A stretch of DNA of 64,000 nt from an uncultured Peptococcaceae bacterium (GTDB lineage Bacteria; Bacillota; Peptococcia; Peptococcales; Peptococcaceae), in assembly GCA_947254645.1 (NCBI GenBank), contig CAMYDW010000003.1, positions 62,001 through 126,000 of the forward strand, written 5' to 3'. A program made the translations under genes and the position numbers. Shown here piece by piece: positions 8,460-18,203 of the stretch. Numbering within the stretch: the stretch's first letter is position 1; every line of letters starts with the position of its first letter. Below the pieces are notes generated by a model that was not told the origin of the DNA, made no database searches, and saw nothing but the letters and a program-made list of their open reading frames with translations.

Positions 8460-10392
8460 GAAAATACAATTTAAACAAATGGTGGCGTTATTGCTTGTCT
8501 GTGCCATGCTGGTGAGTGGTTGTGGATTGGGTGGAAAAAAATCCCCGCAAGCATTGCCACAAATGCAAAACTTAGGGGAGGCTGGCGAACAATATGATGT
8601 TATTGTTGTCGGTAGTGATCCTGAAGGGATTGCTGCAGCAGTATCTGCTGCACGTAATGGCATGAAAACTCTTTTGGTAACGAAGGATGCAACGCCTGGT
8701 GGATTGTATACCCTAGGGGCCTTGAACTTTTTGGATGTTCCAGAAACACGCAATGGCAAAGTGTTGGTAAAGGGGATTTATCAAGAATTTACTGACGCAG
8801 TCAAAGGCTCTGGCTTTGATATTGTACAAGCAGCAAATGTTTTTCATGAGATGCTAAAAGAGGAAAACATCACCGTTCGATACAACAGTGCTTTTAAAGC
8901 GCCTATCATGCAAGGGCAAACTATTACAGGGGTGCGTGTGCATGAAGAAGGCAAAGAAGTCGCTTATCATGCACCTTATGTGATTGATGCCACTCAAGAT
9001 GGCGATGTGGCAGCTGCTGCTGGTGCACCATACACCTTTGCAGGCGAAGACATCGGTGAGCGCGATCGTGAGATGGGCGTTACCTTGGTTTTTAGACTTT
9101 CTGGGGTGCGTTGGGAGAAGGTCATCCGCCATTTGGCTTTTCAACGTGTAAAAGGAGAGCTGTTCAACGGTCCTACTAGTATGGGCGTTAGTGGCAATAC
9201 TGCTTGGGGATATACCAAAGAAGGATATGGCTACAAGCCAAAAGATGAAGACATGCGCTTGCGTGGATTTAACATTGCCAAACAAGAAAATGGCGATGTG
9301 CTCATCAATGCACTGATTGTCTTTGGGGTTGATGTTCTCAATGAGGCAAGCAAGCAAGCAGGGATTGCGCGTGCACAGGCGGAGTTAGAAAATATTGTGC
9401 CATACCTACAGAAAAATTGTGCTGGTTTTAAAAATGCCAAACTAGTGGGCACAGCAACGCAACTGTACGTGCGTGAAAGTCGACATATTACTTGTGATTA
9501 TCAGTTGACGATTGATGATATTTTAGAAAATCGTCCACAAGAGGGTGCTGTTGCAGTGACCTCCTATCCTGTGGATGTTCAACCAACAAAAACTCAAACC
9601 TATGGCACGGTGGTTGGTTTTCCAGATCAATATGCCATTGGCTATAAAAGCCTTATACCAAAGGATGTTGAAGGGTTATTTGTGATTGGGCGTGCAGCGG
9701 GCTATACTTCCTTGGCTGCTGGCTCTGCACGTATTGTGCCAACAGGAATGGCCTGTGGCCAAGCGGCTGGGGTTGCAGCAAAAGTAGCAAAAGAACGCCA
9801 ATTAACACCACGTGCCCTTGAAAACAATCATGAACTCCTTTCAACTGTTCAAAAATTATTGAAGGAACAAGGGGCTTCTTTGGCTCATCATCAAACAAAA
9901 GAACAGGTCATGTCACACTGGGCGTATCCGAGTGTAAAAATTTTGCGTAGCATTGGACTCTTAGATGGTGGCTATGACAATGACTATAAGCTGGATGATA
10001 AAATCACTCAAAATCGCTATCAAAATATGGTGAACAACGTGATTAAAAAAGCGGGCTTTTCCTTGAAAGAGAATATTTTTGTCAATGAAAATCCGCCAAC
10101 ACGCCAAATCATTGGCACAATGGCACGTGCATGTGTGGAAATTGAAAATGGTGAAAAACTAGAAAATAATAACACTGTTTATCTCGAAGCCCTCAAAAAA
10201 CGCCAAATCCTTACAGACGAATTGGCTCCTTATTTTGAAGATATGGAGAAAATTCCAAAAGCGTCTGCAGTTATTTCCTTGACAGCACGCTTTTATAGCT
10301 ATCTACTGACATTGCCAAATGCAAAAACACTGCCGTATGTGACGCCTTTTGAAATAGCGCCTACAAGTGATGGTAGTAATGAAGGGGCATAA
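8452..10392 (+). CDS. Lipoprotein FAD-dependent oxidoreductase with SLH-like C-terminus
   Basis: A 646-residue protein with a signal peptide II: basic N-terminus, hydrophobic core and lipobox LVSGC with the lipidated cysteine at C24. An FAD-binding domain of the FAD_oxidored type follows (VIVVGSDPEGIAAAVSAAR, where the usual GxGxxG is GSDPEG), with the conserved PTGMACGQAAGVAA segment near residue 430. From about residue 487 a segment HWAYPSVKILRSIGLL...LDDKITQNRYQ resembles an S-layer homology repeat, and a weaker copy may follow. It is probably an extracytoplasmic flavoprotein anchored by lipid and perhaps by the cell wall. Its substrate is unknown. Confidence 0.82.
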   Translation: MLKKIQFKQMVALLLVCAMLVSGCGLGGKKSPQALPQMQNLGEAGEQYDVIVVGSDPEGIAAAVSAARNGMKTLLVTKDATPGGLYTLGALNFLDVPETRNGKVLVKGIYQEFTDAVKGSGFDIVQAANVFHEMLKEENITVRYNSAFKAPIMQGQTITGVRVHEEGKEVAYHAPYVIDATQDGDVAAAAGAPYTFAGEDIGERDREMGVTLVFRLSGVRWEKVIRHLAFQRVKGELFNGPTSMGVSGNTAWGYTKEGYGYKPKDEDMRLRGFNIAKQENGDVLINALIVFGVDVLNEASKQAGIARAQAELENIVPYLQKNCAGFKNAKLVGTATQLYVRESRHITCDYQLTIDDILENRPQEGAVAVTSYPVDVQPTKTQTYGTVVGFPDQYAIGYKSLIPKDVEGLFVIGRAAGYTSLAAGSARIVPTGMACGQAAGVAAKVAKERQLTPRALENNHELLSTVQKLLKEQGASLAHHQTKEQVMSHWAYPSVKILRSIGLLDGGYDNDYKLDDKITQNRYQNMVNNVIKKAGFSLKENIFVNENPPTRQIIGTMARACVEIENGEKLENNNTVYLEALKKRQILTDELAPYFEDMEKIPKASAVISLTARFYSYLLTLPNAKTLPYVTPFEIAPTSDGSNEGA

Positions 10393-10426
10393 TATAGCAT
10401 ATAGAAAAGAAGAAGGAGGCGGATAC

Positions 10427-11335
10427 ATGGGATTTTCATATGGTGGTCAAGCATTGATAGAAGGGGTCATGATGCGTGGGAAAAAAACGCAAGTCATGAG
10501 TGCACGACTAGAAAATGGGACCATTGTTTATAAAGAAGAAAAGATCACAAGTCTTGCGGATAAATATCCTTTTTTAGGATGGCCGTTTATTCGAGGGACA
10601 TTCAATATGATAGATTCATTGGTTGTAGGAATGAAGGCCTTGACCTGGTCCACAAACATCAGCTTAGCGGAAGATGAAGAAGAGGAAGAATTATCGCCTT
10701 TAGAAATTGCCTTAACAATGGGCATATCCTTTTTATTAGGTATTTTACTTTTCTTCTTGCTCCCTGTTTTGGTGGCACATTTTTTACAACCTCTTATACC
10801 AGGCACTGTGCTGCAAAATATTTTTGAAGGTGTTGTGCGTGTAGGTGTCTTTCTATTGTATCTGTTTTTGATTTCACGGATGAAAGAAATCCATCGTGTT
10901 CTGCAATACCATGGCGCAGAACATAAAAGTATTCACTGCTATGAAGCGGGAGAACCTTTGACCCCAGAAAATGCCCAAAAGTATACACGCCTGCATCCTC
11001 GATGTGGCACGAGCTTTTTGTTTCTGGTCATGGTCATTAGTATTTTTGTTTTTGCTTTCGTAGGGGTTGAAAATTTTGCCTGGCGTATTGCTTCACGGAT
11101 TATTTTGTTGCCTGTGATTGCAGGCTTGAGCTATGAGGTACTAAAGTTTTGTGGCAGACACACCGATAAATGGTGGGTGCGTGCCATTGCGTATCCAGGG
11201 GTTCAACTGCAACGATTGACAACAGCAGAGCCTGATTTAGAAATGCTAGAAGTGGCAATCTATTCTCTGCAAAAGGTTCGTGCAAGAGAAGAAGATGCTT
11301 CTCTTGATCCAGATTTAAAATCGACAAAGGTATAA
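10427..11335 (+). CDS. yqhQ: DUF1385 family membrane protein (YqhQ-like)
   Basis: A 302-residue protein beginning GGQALIEGVMMRG, the hallmark of DUF1385. It has about four membrane segments and a conserved cytosolic motif EHKSIHCYEAGEPLT...HPRCGTSFLF. Function is not established. The position directly before prfA and prmC is a common arrangement in Clostridia. The start at 10427 follows AAGGAGGCGGATAC. An earlier in-frame start at 10367 would overlap the previous gene and lacks a good ribosome site. Confidence 0.9.
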   Translation: MGFSYGGQALIEGVMMRGKKTQVMSARLENGTIVYKEEKITSLADKYPFLGWPFIRGTFNMIDSLVVGMKALTWSTNISLAEDEEEEELSPLEIALTMGISFLLGILLFFLLPVLVAHFLQPLIPGTVLQNIFEGVVRVGVFLLYLFLISRMKEIHRVLQYHGAEHKSIHCYEAGEPLTPENAQKYTRLHPRCGTSFLFLVMVISIFVFAFVGVENFAWRIASRIILLPVIAGLSYEVLKFCGRHTDKWWVRAIAYPGVQLQRLTTAEPDLEMLEVAIYSLQKVRAREEDASLDPDLKSTKV

Positions 11336-11338
11336 CAT

Positions 11339-11370
11339 AAAAGCCGACAAGTTTTACTTGTTGGCTTTTA
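11339..11370 (+). terminator. Terminator between DUF1385 and prfA
   Basis: AAAAGCCGACAAG pairs with CTTGTTGGCTTTT (one G-T pair) around a short loop, followed by ATAG rather than a long T-run. It may be a partial terminator. A TATAAT at about 11429 further down could start prfA transcription. Confidence 0.6.
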
Positions 11371-11490
11371 TAGTGTAAAATGCTTTTTTAGTGTTTTTTA
11401 TTGAAAGCACAGTGATAATACGGTAAGATATAATAGTATGCTTTCGCCTTTTAGGCGGTGCATGATTTGAAAAAATGAGGTGCGAAACCA

Positions 11491-12576
11491 ATGCTTGATA
11501 AGCTACAAAATTTAGATGATAAATATGAAGAACTAGGTCGCATGATGGCAGACCCTGCTATTTTAGGAAATCCAGATGAACTGCGCAAAACAGCGAAGGC
11601 TCGTGCAGATTTAGAGGACGTTGTCATGGCTTGGCGTCAATACCATCAAATGGATATGGAATTGGCAGATGCTAAAGAAATGCTTGAAGATGGCATCGAT
11701 GATGATGAAATGAGCCAAATGGTCAAGGAAGAAATTAAAACCTTATCTGCGGCCCTTGAAACCTTGGAAAGTGAAATTAATATTTTACTCTTACCAAAGG
11801 ACCCTAACGATGAACGTAACGTTATTGTTGAGGTGCGTGCGGGGACAGGTGGCGATGAAGCAGCCTTGTTTGCAGCAGACCTGTATAAGATGTATGCCCG
11901 CTATGCAGAAAAGAATGGATGGAAAATCGACATCATGAACTCCAATGAGACAGATGGTGGTGGCTTTAAAGAAATCACCTTTATGATTCTTGGGAAGAAC
12001 GCTTATAGTAAATTGAAATTTGAAAGCGGCGTTCATCGTGTACAACGTGTACCTGCGACAGAAGCCTCAGGTCGTATTCATACTTCTGCAGCGACGGTAG
12101 CAGTGCTTCCAGAAGCAGATGACGTGGAAGTCCATATTGAAGCAAAAGACTTGCGAATCGACGTTTTCTGTTCCAGTGGTCCTGGTGGACAGTCTGTTAA
12201 CACCACCAAATCTGCGGCACGTGTTACCCATATTCCAACAGGCTTAGTGGTTTCTTGCCAAGATGAAAAGTCACAACAAATGAACAAGGAAAAAGCAATT
12301 AAAGTCCTAAAATCTCGTTTGTATGAAAAAATGCAAGAAGAACAACATGGTGAAGAAGCGGCAATGCGTCGTTCTATGATTGGGAGCGGGGACAGAAGTG
12401 AGCGTATTCGAACCTATAACTTCCCGCAAGGACGTATTACTGATCACCGCATCAATCTCACCACCCATCGCTTAGATCAAGTATTGATGGGTGATTTGAA
12501 TGAATTAATTGATGCGCTCGTAAGTACCGATCAGGCACAAAAATTAAAGCAAGCCGCTGAAGAGGTTGAAAGATGA
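11491..12576 (+). CDS. prfA: Peptide chain release factor 1
   Basis: A 361-residue factor that releases the peptide at UAA and UAG. The tripeptide anticodon PAT is at residues 188-190, which distinguishes it from RF2. The catalytic GGQ is at 232-234 within SSGPGGQSVNTTKSA, and the N-terminal helical domain is complete. AATGAGGTGCGAAACC precedes the ATG. The stop overlaps the start of prmC (ATGA), and PrmC methylates the GGQ glutamine of this factor. Confidence 0.97.
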   Translation: MLDKLQNLDDKYEELGRMMADPAILGNPDELRKTAKARADLEDVVMAWRQYHQMDMELADAKEMLEDGIDDDEMSQMVKEEIKTLSAALETLESEINILLLPKDPNDERNVIVEVRAGTGGDEAALFAADLYKMYARYAEKNGWKIDIMNSNETDGGGFKEITFMILGKNAYSKLKFESGVHRVQRVPATEASGRIHTSAATVAVLPEADDVEVHIEAKDLRIDVFCSSGPGGQSVNTTKSAARVTHIPTGLVVSCQDEKSQQMNKEKAIKVLKSRLYEKMQEEQHGEEAAMRRSMIGSGDRSERIRTYNFPQGRITDHRINLTTHRLDQVLMGDLNELIDALVSTDQAQKLKQAAEEVER

Positions 12577-13400
12577 CCTTTCGTCAATGGCTGTCAGATA
12601 CACAACAAATATTGACGCATTTAGAGCGTTTTGATATAGAATATTTGCTTCGTGAGCGATTAGGTGTGTCAAGGGCACACCTTTTAGCACATTTAGACGA
12701 TGTGCTGGATGGAAGCCTGACCATACAGCTTCAAAAAGATGTGTCTCGTTTAAAAGAACGTCAACCACTGCAATATGTTTTGGGACAAGCTTATTTCATG
12801 GATGCTTGTTTTAAAGTGAATGAGCATGTGTTGGTGCCACGTTTTGACACAGAATATTTGGTGCAAGCCGTACTCGATAGGACAGATGCGACCATGCATT
12901 CTGTCCTTGATTTATGTACTGGTAGTGGCATTATCGCTGTTACATTGGCGCGTAAGCAGTGTGCGTGGCAAGTTTATGCTTCTGATTTGTCTGCGGAAGC
13001 ATTGGCAGTAGCGAAAACAAATGGTGAAGCACAAAAAGTATCGGTTGAGTGGAAACAGGGGGACTTCTTGATGCCTTGGAAGGGAAAAAAATTCGATGTG
13101 ATTGTATCGAATCCGCCCTATATCAGTGCAGAAGAATATGCCACCCTAGCGCCAGAAGTGAAAAATGAGCCTATTAGCGCCTTGGTTGCTGAAGAAAATG
13201 GCCTTTTTTTCTACCAAAGCTTAGTGGCACAAGCGCCAGCTTTTCTTTGTGAAGGCGGTTTGTTGGCTGTTGAAATTGGCTGGCAGCAAGGGAAAGCAGT
13301 AAAAGCCTTATTTGATGAAAAGGGATTTAGGGAGGTTGAGTGCCTACCAGATGGTCAAGGACATGACCGTGTTGTGTTAGGTCGATATTATGAAAATTGA
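12573..13400 (+). CDS. prmC: Release factor glutamine methyltransferase
   Basis: A 275-residue SAM-dependent methyltransferase. It has an N-terminal helical domain, motif I DLCTGSG at residues 113-119 and the active site NPPY at 180-183 that binds the target glutamine. It N5-methylates the GGQ of release factors, and the 4-base overlap with prfA fits that. The last 11 bases overlap the following MFS gene. Confidence 0.96.
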   Translation: MTFRQWLSDTQQILTHLERFDIEYLLRERLGVSRAHLLAHLDDVLDGSLTIQLQKDVSRLKERQPLQYVLGQAYFMDACFKVNEHVLVPRFDTEYLVQAVLDRTDATMHSVLDLCTGSGIIAVTLARKQCAWQVYASDLSAEALAVAKTNGEAQKVSVEWKQGDFLMPWKGKKFDVIVSNPPYISAEEYATLAPEVKNEPISALVAEENGLFFYQSLVAQAPAFLCEGGLLAVEIGWQQGKAVKALFDEKGFREVECLPDGQGHDRVVLGRYYEN

Positions 13401-14793
13401 AAGAAAAAATGAGGGCGCCCTCATTGCTATTATTGTCATTGCCTGTTTTTTGGCGCTCTATAATACCACTGCGATGACAGTGGCTTTGCCTGTTTTCGTA
13501 GAAAAATTTCACACATCAGTGACAACAGTGCAATGGTTAATGATTGGCTATACTGTCATTATGGGGGTTGCTAGTCCTCTTGCTAGTTGGTTTGTTCACC
13601 GCTTTACCCTGCGCAATTATTTTATGTATAGCATGATTGGTTTTGCTGTATTATCTCTTTTGAGCGGCGCTTCTAATAGCATTTATCTGATGATTGTGAT
13701 TCGCTCTGTACAAGGATTAATGGGGGCGGCCTTGGTTCCTGTGACCATGATTGCGATTTATCGTTTTATTCCTCGCAATCGCCAACCGTTTTTTCTTACT
13801 ATTCAAAACATGAGCCTTTCCCTAGGGCCTGCAGTTGGGCCAGTTATCGCAGGGCTTTTGCTCACTGCTGTGAGCTGGCGATGGCTGTTTTGGTTCAATG
13901 TGCCTTTTAGCGTGATTGCTGCAATTTTAGCCAGCAAAGTCTTACCAATGGAATCAGGCACCTCTACAGAAAAGGTGGATAGCTTATCTATTGTCTCTAT
14001 TGTGATTGGCTGTTTATTGGTTCTATTGTCCTTTAGTATGGCAACACGCTTTGGGTTGCTTTCACCGATTATTCTGTCTATGTTGGCAGTCGGGAGCGGC
14101 TTATGTGCATGGTTTGTTTATCATCAGACAACCTTGGCACAGCCTGTGCTAACCTTTGTGATGGTGCGTGACAAGGAGTATCGTTTAAGTCTGTTTATCA
14201 ATGCCTTGCTGTCGATGGCCCTTTGCTTGGCGCCGTTTGTATTGGCTATTTATTTTCAAACCGTACGGGGCTATTCAGCATTTTCTTATGGGCTCTTTTT
14301 GCTCATCCCTGCTATTTTTTCAATAGGTGGGGCACCAATCAGTCAACGGTTATATAATTTTATAACTTCAAAGACATTAATTTTGATAGGACTTGGATTA
14401 TTGACAGTCGGTAATTTGGCCTTGGGCTTGATTACTCAAACTTCGGCGCTGGTCTATGTGATTGGATTCTTATGTGTGCGCTATCTCGGTATAGGCATCA
14501 TGGGCATGCCAATTACCGATCATGGTATGCGTACCTTGCCTAAAGAGCATACAGATGATGGGGCAACACTCATCAATTGGCTTAAATTAATGGCAAGCAG
14601 CTTGAGCTTAAGTGTCTTTACCATGGTTTATAGTATGGTGGTGAATGCGAAGGTTGCTCAAGGTGCGCCTATGATTATTGCTCAAGTGGATGGTATCAAT
14701 GCCGTGTTTATAGGTTCTGGAATATTGTTGGTTTTAGGGATGCTGATAGGGATTTTCTTGAAGAAGGAGCCCTTAACATCAAATAAGCCCTGA
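13390..14793 (+). CDS. MFS drug-efflux type transporter (DHA2/EmrB-like)
   Basis: A 467-residue integral membrane protein with about 14 hydrophobic helices. It has the family motif around YTVIMGVASPLASWFVHRF (motif A-like) and a proton-antiporter type segment LGPAVGPVIAGLLL. This is the drug:H+ antiporter-2 group; the actual substrate is not predictable. It starts inside the prmC end, so it is coupled to the translation genes, which is unusual company for an exporter. A HAD phosphatase follows after 20 bases. Confidence 0.85.
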   Translation: MKIERKNEGALIAIIVIACFLALYNTTAMTVALPVFVEKFHTSVTTVQWLMIGYTVIMGVASPLASWFVHRFTLRNYFMYSMIGFAVLSLLSGASNSIYLMIVIRSVQGLMGAALVPVTMIAIYRFIPRNRQPFFLTIQNMSLSLGPAVGPVIAGLLLTAVSWRWLFWFNVPFSVIAAILASKVLPMESGTSTEKVDSLSIVSIVIGCLLVLLSFSMATRFGLLSPIILSMLAVGSGLCAWFVYHQTTLAQPVLTFVMVRDKEYRLSLFINALLSMALCLAPFVLAIYFQTVRGYSAFSYGLFLLIPAIFSIGGAPISQRLYNFITSKTLILIGLGLLTVGNLALGLITQTSALVYVIGFLCVRYLGIGIMGMPITDHGMRTLPKEHTDDGATLINWLKLMASSLSLSVFTMVYSMVVNAKVAQGAPMIIAQVDGINAVFIGSGILLVLGMLIGIFLKKEPLTSNKP

Positions 14794-14813
14794 GCGATAA
14801 ATGGAGGTAAGAA

Positions 14814-15467
14814 ATGAAACGACGTGCGTGTATTTTTGACTTAGATGGGACCATCTTAGACACGTTGGATGATTTGGCAAATAGCACCAATATGGCATTG
14901 GCTTCAGTAGGATTGCCCCAGAGAAGCAAAGAGGAAGTGCGTTCTTTTGTGGGCAATGGCGTGCGTGTTTTGATGGCACGAGCAGTGCCAGAAAACTGTC
15001 CATCTGCCTTAGAAGAACGTGCATACGAAGCATTTTTGAAAATATATGCAGTAGAAAAAACACACTATACAAAACCATATCCACATATTTCAGATGCAAT
15101 TCATACCTTAACGGCACACGGTTTACGATGTGCCGTTCTTTCTAATAAAAATGATGATGCAGTAAAAGCCTTATCTCAGTTACACTTTCCAAACCTTTTT
15201 GAAAAAAGCCAAGGTATTTCAGCTACGGTTCTGGCAAAGCCAAATCCAAGTGGGTTGTTAACTTTATGTGTTGAGATGGGTATAAATAAAGAAGAAGCGT
15301 TATATATAGGTGATTCCGAAGTGGACATTGAAACAGGGAAGGCGGCAGCAATACCTGTTCTTTCTGTGACTTGGGGATTTCGCTCTGAAGAAAGACTTTT
15401 AGCAGCAGGTGCTACACACTTAGTACATTCGCCAAAAGAGATGGTAGATTGTATTCTTCAATCGTAG
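14814..15467 (+). CDS. HAD family hydrolase, phosphoglycolate phosphatase-like
   Basis: A 217-residue cytoplasmic phosphatase with the complete HAD motif set: DLDGT at residues 9-13 (nucleophile D9, acid D11), LSNKND, a KPNP lysine and GDSEVD for magnesium. The cap is of the small helical type between motifs I and II. It resembles Gph; substrates could include 2-phosphoglycolate or a nucleotide. An ATGGAGGTAAGAA site precedes the ATG. Confidence 0.87.
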   Translation: MKRRACIFDLDGTILDTLDDLANSTNMALASVGLPQRSKEEVRSFVGNGVRVLMARAVPENCPSALEERAYEAFLKIYAVEKTHYTKPYPHISDAIHTLTAHGLRCAVLSNKNDDAVKALSQLHFPNLFEKSQGISATVLAKPNPSGLLTLCVEMGINKEEALYIGDSEVDIETGKAAAIPVLSVTWGFRSEERLLAAGATHLVHSPKEMVDCILQS

Positions 15468-15485
15468 TATGAGAGGTGGGTATTG

Positions 15486-16355
15486 ATGGAGGCAGCATAT
15501 TATAGAGCATGGCAAGACAATACTGTGAAGTGTTTTCTGTGTCCTCATGAATGCGTGATTGAAGAGGGAAAATATGGTATATGTCGTGCAAGATGTCATG
15601 AAGATGGAAAATTGGTTGCTAAAACATACGGTGAGATTTCAGGTATGTCGACACAAAGCATGCATAAAATGAATTTTTATTTTTATCCAGATGATTCTAT
15701 AAAGCTGCTTTCCATTGCATCGTATGGATGCAATCTTACTTGTCCCTATTGCTTTAATAGGCATATTTCTCAAGCACGTATTCACACAGAGCATGTAAGC
15801 GTTGAGGATTTATTGGTTCGAATCAATAATTTAAAAGGGCAAGGTGTTCAAGGGGTTTGTTATACCTTCAACGAACCAGGAATCTGGTTTGAACATGTCA
15901 AAGATTATTCCAAAGCAATTCATGAAGCGGGATTTTTAAATGCCATGGAAACCAATGGCCATCTTCATTCAAGCGCTTTTCGTGAGCTGTTAAAATACAT
16001 GGATTTAGTGAACTTATCCTATAAAGGGTTTGATGAAGAATTTTATATAGAACACTGCGAGGGCGATTTTCATACTGTTTGTGAAAACATTAAAATCTTG
16101 GCGCAAAGTGGTGTTTACTATGAAATTTCGTGTGTCTTGGTCAAAGAATTAAATGATGATGAAAAAAGCTTTAGAAAAGGAATGGCGCTTCTTCAATCTT
16201 TGGCACCAGATGCAAAAGTAAGCCTTGTTCCAGTCGTCCCTATGGAAAATGAAGAGATGATTCCGCCTTCTATTGCAGTTTTAAGAGATTTAGAATCTGT
16301 CGCAAAGGAATATTTTTCAGAAGTATATCTTGCCATTGAGGAAAATGATGAATAA
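15486..16355 (+). CDS. Radical SAM enzyme, PflA/AmmeMemoRadiSam-like
   Basis: A 289-residue protein. The N-terminal cysteine module (C16, C19, C23, C33 in CFLCPHECVIEEGKYGIC) is followed by the radical SAM cluster motif C82-NLT-C86-PY-C89. This layout matches the COG1180 group that includes pyruvate formate-lyase activase homologues and AmmeMemoRadiSam enzymes. The reaction is unknown. The Amme and Memo partner genes are not adjacent. I chose the ATG at 15486 after GAGAGGTGGG. The end overlaps the EcsC gene start. Confidence 0.85.
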   Translation: MEAAYYRAWQDNTVKCFLCPHECVIEEGKYGICRARCHEDGKLVAKTYGEISGMSTQSMHKMNFYFYPDDSIKLLSIASYGCNLTCPYCFNRHISQARIHTEHVSVEDLLVRINNLKGQGVQGVCYTFNEPGIWFEHVKDYSKAIHEAGFLNAMETNGHLHSSAFRELLKYMDLVNLSYKGFDEEFYIEHCEGDFHTVCENIKILAQSGVYYEISCVLVKELNDDEKSFRKGMALLQSLAPDAKVSLVPVVPMENEEMIPPSIAVLRDLESVAKEYFSEVYLAIEENDE

Positions 16356-17184
16356 TAAAGAGATGGTTTTAGAAAACTTAGATAAAAGAATTCAACTTTT
16401 AGATAAAAAAGAGGATAAACTCCTCTTTAAAGAGCATTTTTTGAAAACATATACAAAGAAAAAAATAGCACCCTTACAAGAGCGCATCAGTGAAAAGATT
16501 CCAGCACAATTAGAAAATACCCTCGTGCAGGCTTTTTCTGGTGCGTTTAAACTTATTTATCGTAATGGACTTCCTTGGATTGAAAAAACTTTTTCTGCAT
16601 TAGAAATGAATGAAACCTATCAAAAACGTTGTGAAAAGTTAGATGCAACAATGGGAAAGAAAAACTTCAAGGACTACAAGCGTCAATTAAAGGATGCCAG
16701 TATGGTCATGGGAGAAGGGATTGGACTAGGTGCATTGGGAATCAGCTTGCCAGATATTCCTGTCTATATCGGGTTTCTCTTACGCACCTGTATGATTTCT
16801 GCAAAGAGCCATGGTATTGATATCTCTAGCGAAAAAGAGCGTTATATGATGCTGCAATTGATTGCGCTTAGCGTGGCACCAAAAGAAAATCGTCAAGATA
16901 GACAATCTTTATTGCGTGAATTATCGAAAAATATTGACGATTATAATGATGTATTTTATGATTTAGAGAGTGCTATCAGAGATGCTTCTGCACAATTGGC
17001 GCAGTCTATGCTGTTGAGTCGATTTGTTATGGGTGTGCCATTGATTGGTACAATAGGTGGTTTGTATCACAGTAATATGATATTGCGCTTGCAACAGTTT
17101 TCAGATATTTATTATGAAAGACGCTTGCTTTATAAAAAAAGAACGGCAATTCTGCGGGAGTATCCACCAAAGGAAAGGGAGTAG
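16348..17184 (+). CDS. EcsC family protein
   Basis: A 278-residue protein with the EcsC core: GEGIGLGALGISLPDIPVY followed by a hydrophobic helix and basic and acidic helices. The biochemical function of this family is unknown; in Bacillus a member sits next to the EcsAB ABC transporter, which is not present here. The start is taken at the second of two ATG codons within the previous gene's end (8-base overlap), so the two are co-translated. Codons and base composition match the neighbours. Confidence 0.75.
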   Translation: MNNKEMVLENLDKRIQLLDKKEDKLLFKEHFLKTYTKKKIAPLQERISEKIPAQLENTLVQAFSGAFKLIYRNGLPWIEKTFSALEMNETYQKRCEKLDATMGKKNFKDYKRQLKDASMVMGEGIGLGALGISLPDIPVYIGFLLRTCMISAKSHGIDISSEKERYMMLQLIALSVAPKENRQDRQSLLRELSKNIDDYNDVFYDLESAIRDASAQLAQSMLLSRFVMGVPLIGTIGGLYHSNMILRLQQFSDIYYERRLLYKKRTAILREYPPKERE

Positions 17185-17188
17185 AACC

Positions 17189-18136
17189 ATGAAAAAATTA
17201 GTTGTGCTTGAACCACTAAGTATTCCAGATGAAAAACTTAATGCTTTATTTGAAGAAAAATTTAAAGATCAAGTAGAATGGACACTCTATGATACACGTG
17301 CAACTTCTGATGAGGAAATGATTGAACGTGCAAAAGATGCTGAATTGGTCATTATTGCAGATCAAAAAATGAGTGCCAATGTCATGTCACATCTTGATAA
17401 AATTGAATTGTTAGCTGTTGCTTTTACTGGATTTGATCATATTCCGATGGATGTTTGTCGAGAAAAAGGCGTGACAGTATGCAATGCGAGTGGCTATTCT
17501 AATACCGCTGTAGCAGACTTGGTTTTTGGCTTAACGATTGATTTATTAAGAAATATTCGTGAGTGCGATAAAGTCGTACGTGAAGGTGGTACCAAGGCAG
17601 GACTTGTGGGTCAGGAATTATCAGCCTTGAAATTTGGTGTGGTTGGTGCAGGCACCATTGGTCAACAAGTTTTGAAAGTGGCCCAAGCGTTTGGGTGCGA
17701 TTGCTATGCCTATAACCGTTCACCTAAGACCATTGAAGGTGTCACAAGCGTTGATCTCCATACGTTAATGTCTACCTGTGATGTCATTTCCATTCATTTG
17801 GCGATGAATGCAGAAACCAAAGGATTTATCGGCAAAAATGAAATTGATGCGATGAAACCAACTGCATTATTAATCAACTGCGCACGTGGTCCAATTGTCG
17901 ATATTGATGCGTTGGCTTTGGCTCTTAAAGAAGAACGCATTGGTGGTGCTGGCATTGATGTATTCTATACCGAACCACCACTTGAAGCGCAGCATCCGTT
18001 GTTTGATACACCAAATACCGTACTTACACCACATGTTGCCTTTGCAACTGATGAAGCCTTTGTAAAACGTGCAAACATTGTTGCAAACAATATTGTGGCC
18101 TTTTTGAATGGCGCGCCAACGAATGTTGTTCGATAA
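17189..18136 (+). CDS. NAD-dependent D-2-hydroxyacid dehydrogenase
   Basis: A 315-residue cytoplasmic oxidoreductase. The nucleotide-binding GAGTIG is at residues 153-158, and the catalytic triad is R233, E262 and H282 (in CARGP, YTEPP and TPHVA). It reduces a 2-keto acid to a D-2-hydroxy acid, with a substrate such as glyoxylate, hydroxypyruvate or pyruvate. I chose the start at 17189 after GGAAAGGGAGTAG. It is the last gene before a strong terminator and the dcw cluster. Confidence 0.9.
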   Translation: MKKLVVLEPLSIPDEKLNALFEEKFKDQVEWTLYDTRATSDEEMIERAKDAELVIIADQKMSANVMSHLDKIELLAVAFTGFDHIPMDVCREKGVTVCNASGYSNTAVADLVFGLTIDLLRNIRECDKVVREGGTKAGLVGQELSALKFGVVGAGTIGQQVLKVAQAFGCDCYAYNRSPKTIEGVTSVDLHTLMSTCDVISIHLAMNAETKGFIGKNEIDAMKPTALLINCARGPIVDIDALALALKEERIGGAGIDVFYTEPPLEAQHPLFDTPNTVLTPHVAFATDEAFVKRANIVANNIVAFLNGAPTNVVR

Positions 18137-18170
18137 GCAAAACTTATATATATCAATAAGAATTTATAAT

Positions 18171-18203
18171 AAAAAAGGCATCCCGATAGGGGATGCCTTT
18201 TTT
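18171..18203 (+). terminator. Terminator separating the dehydrogenase from the dcw cluster
   Basis: A 14-base inverted repeat (arms AAAAAAGGCATCCC and its complement) with a 4-base GATA loop ends in a six-T run. A second weaker hairpin (GCATTTT/AAAATGC) lies at 18216-18238. Confidence 0.92.
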
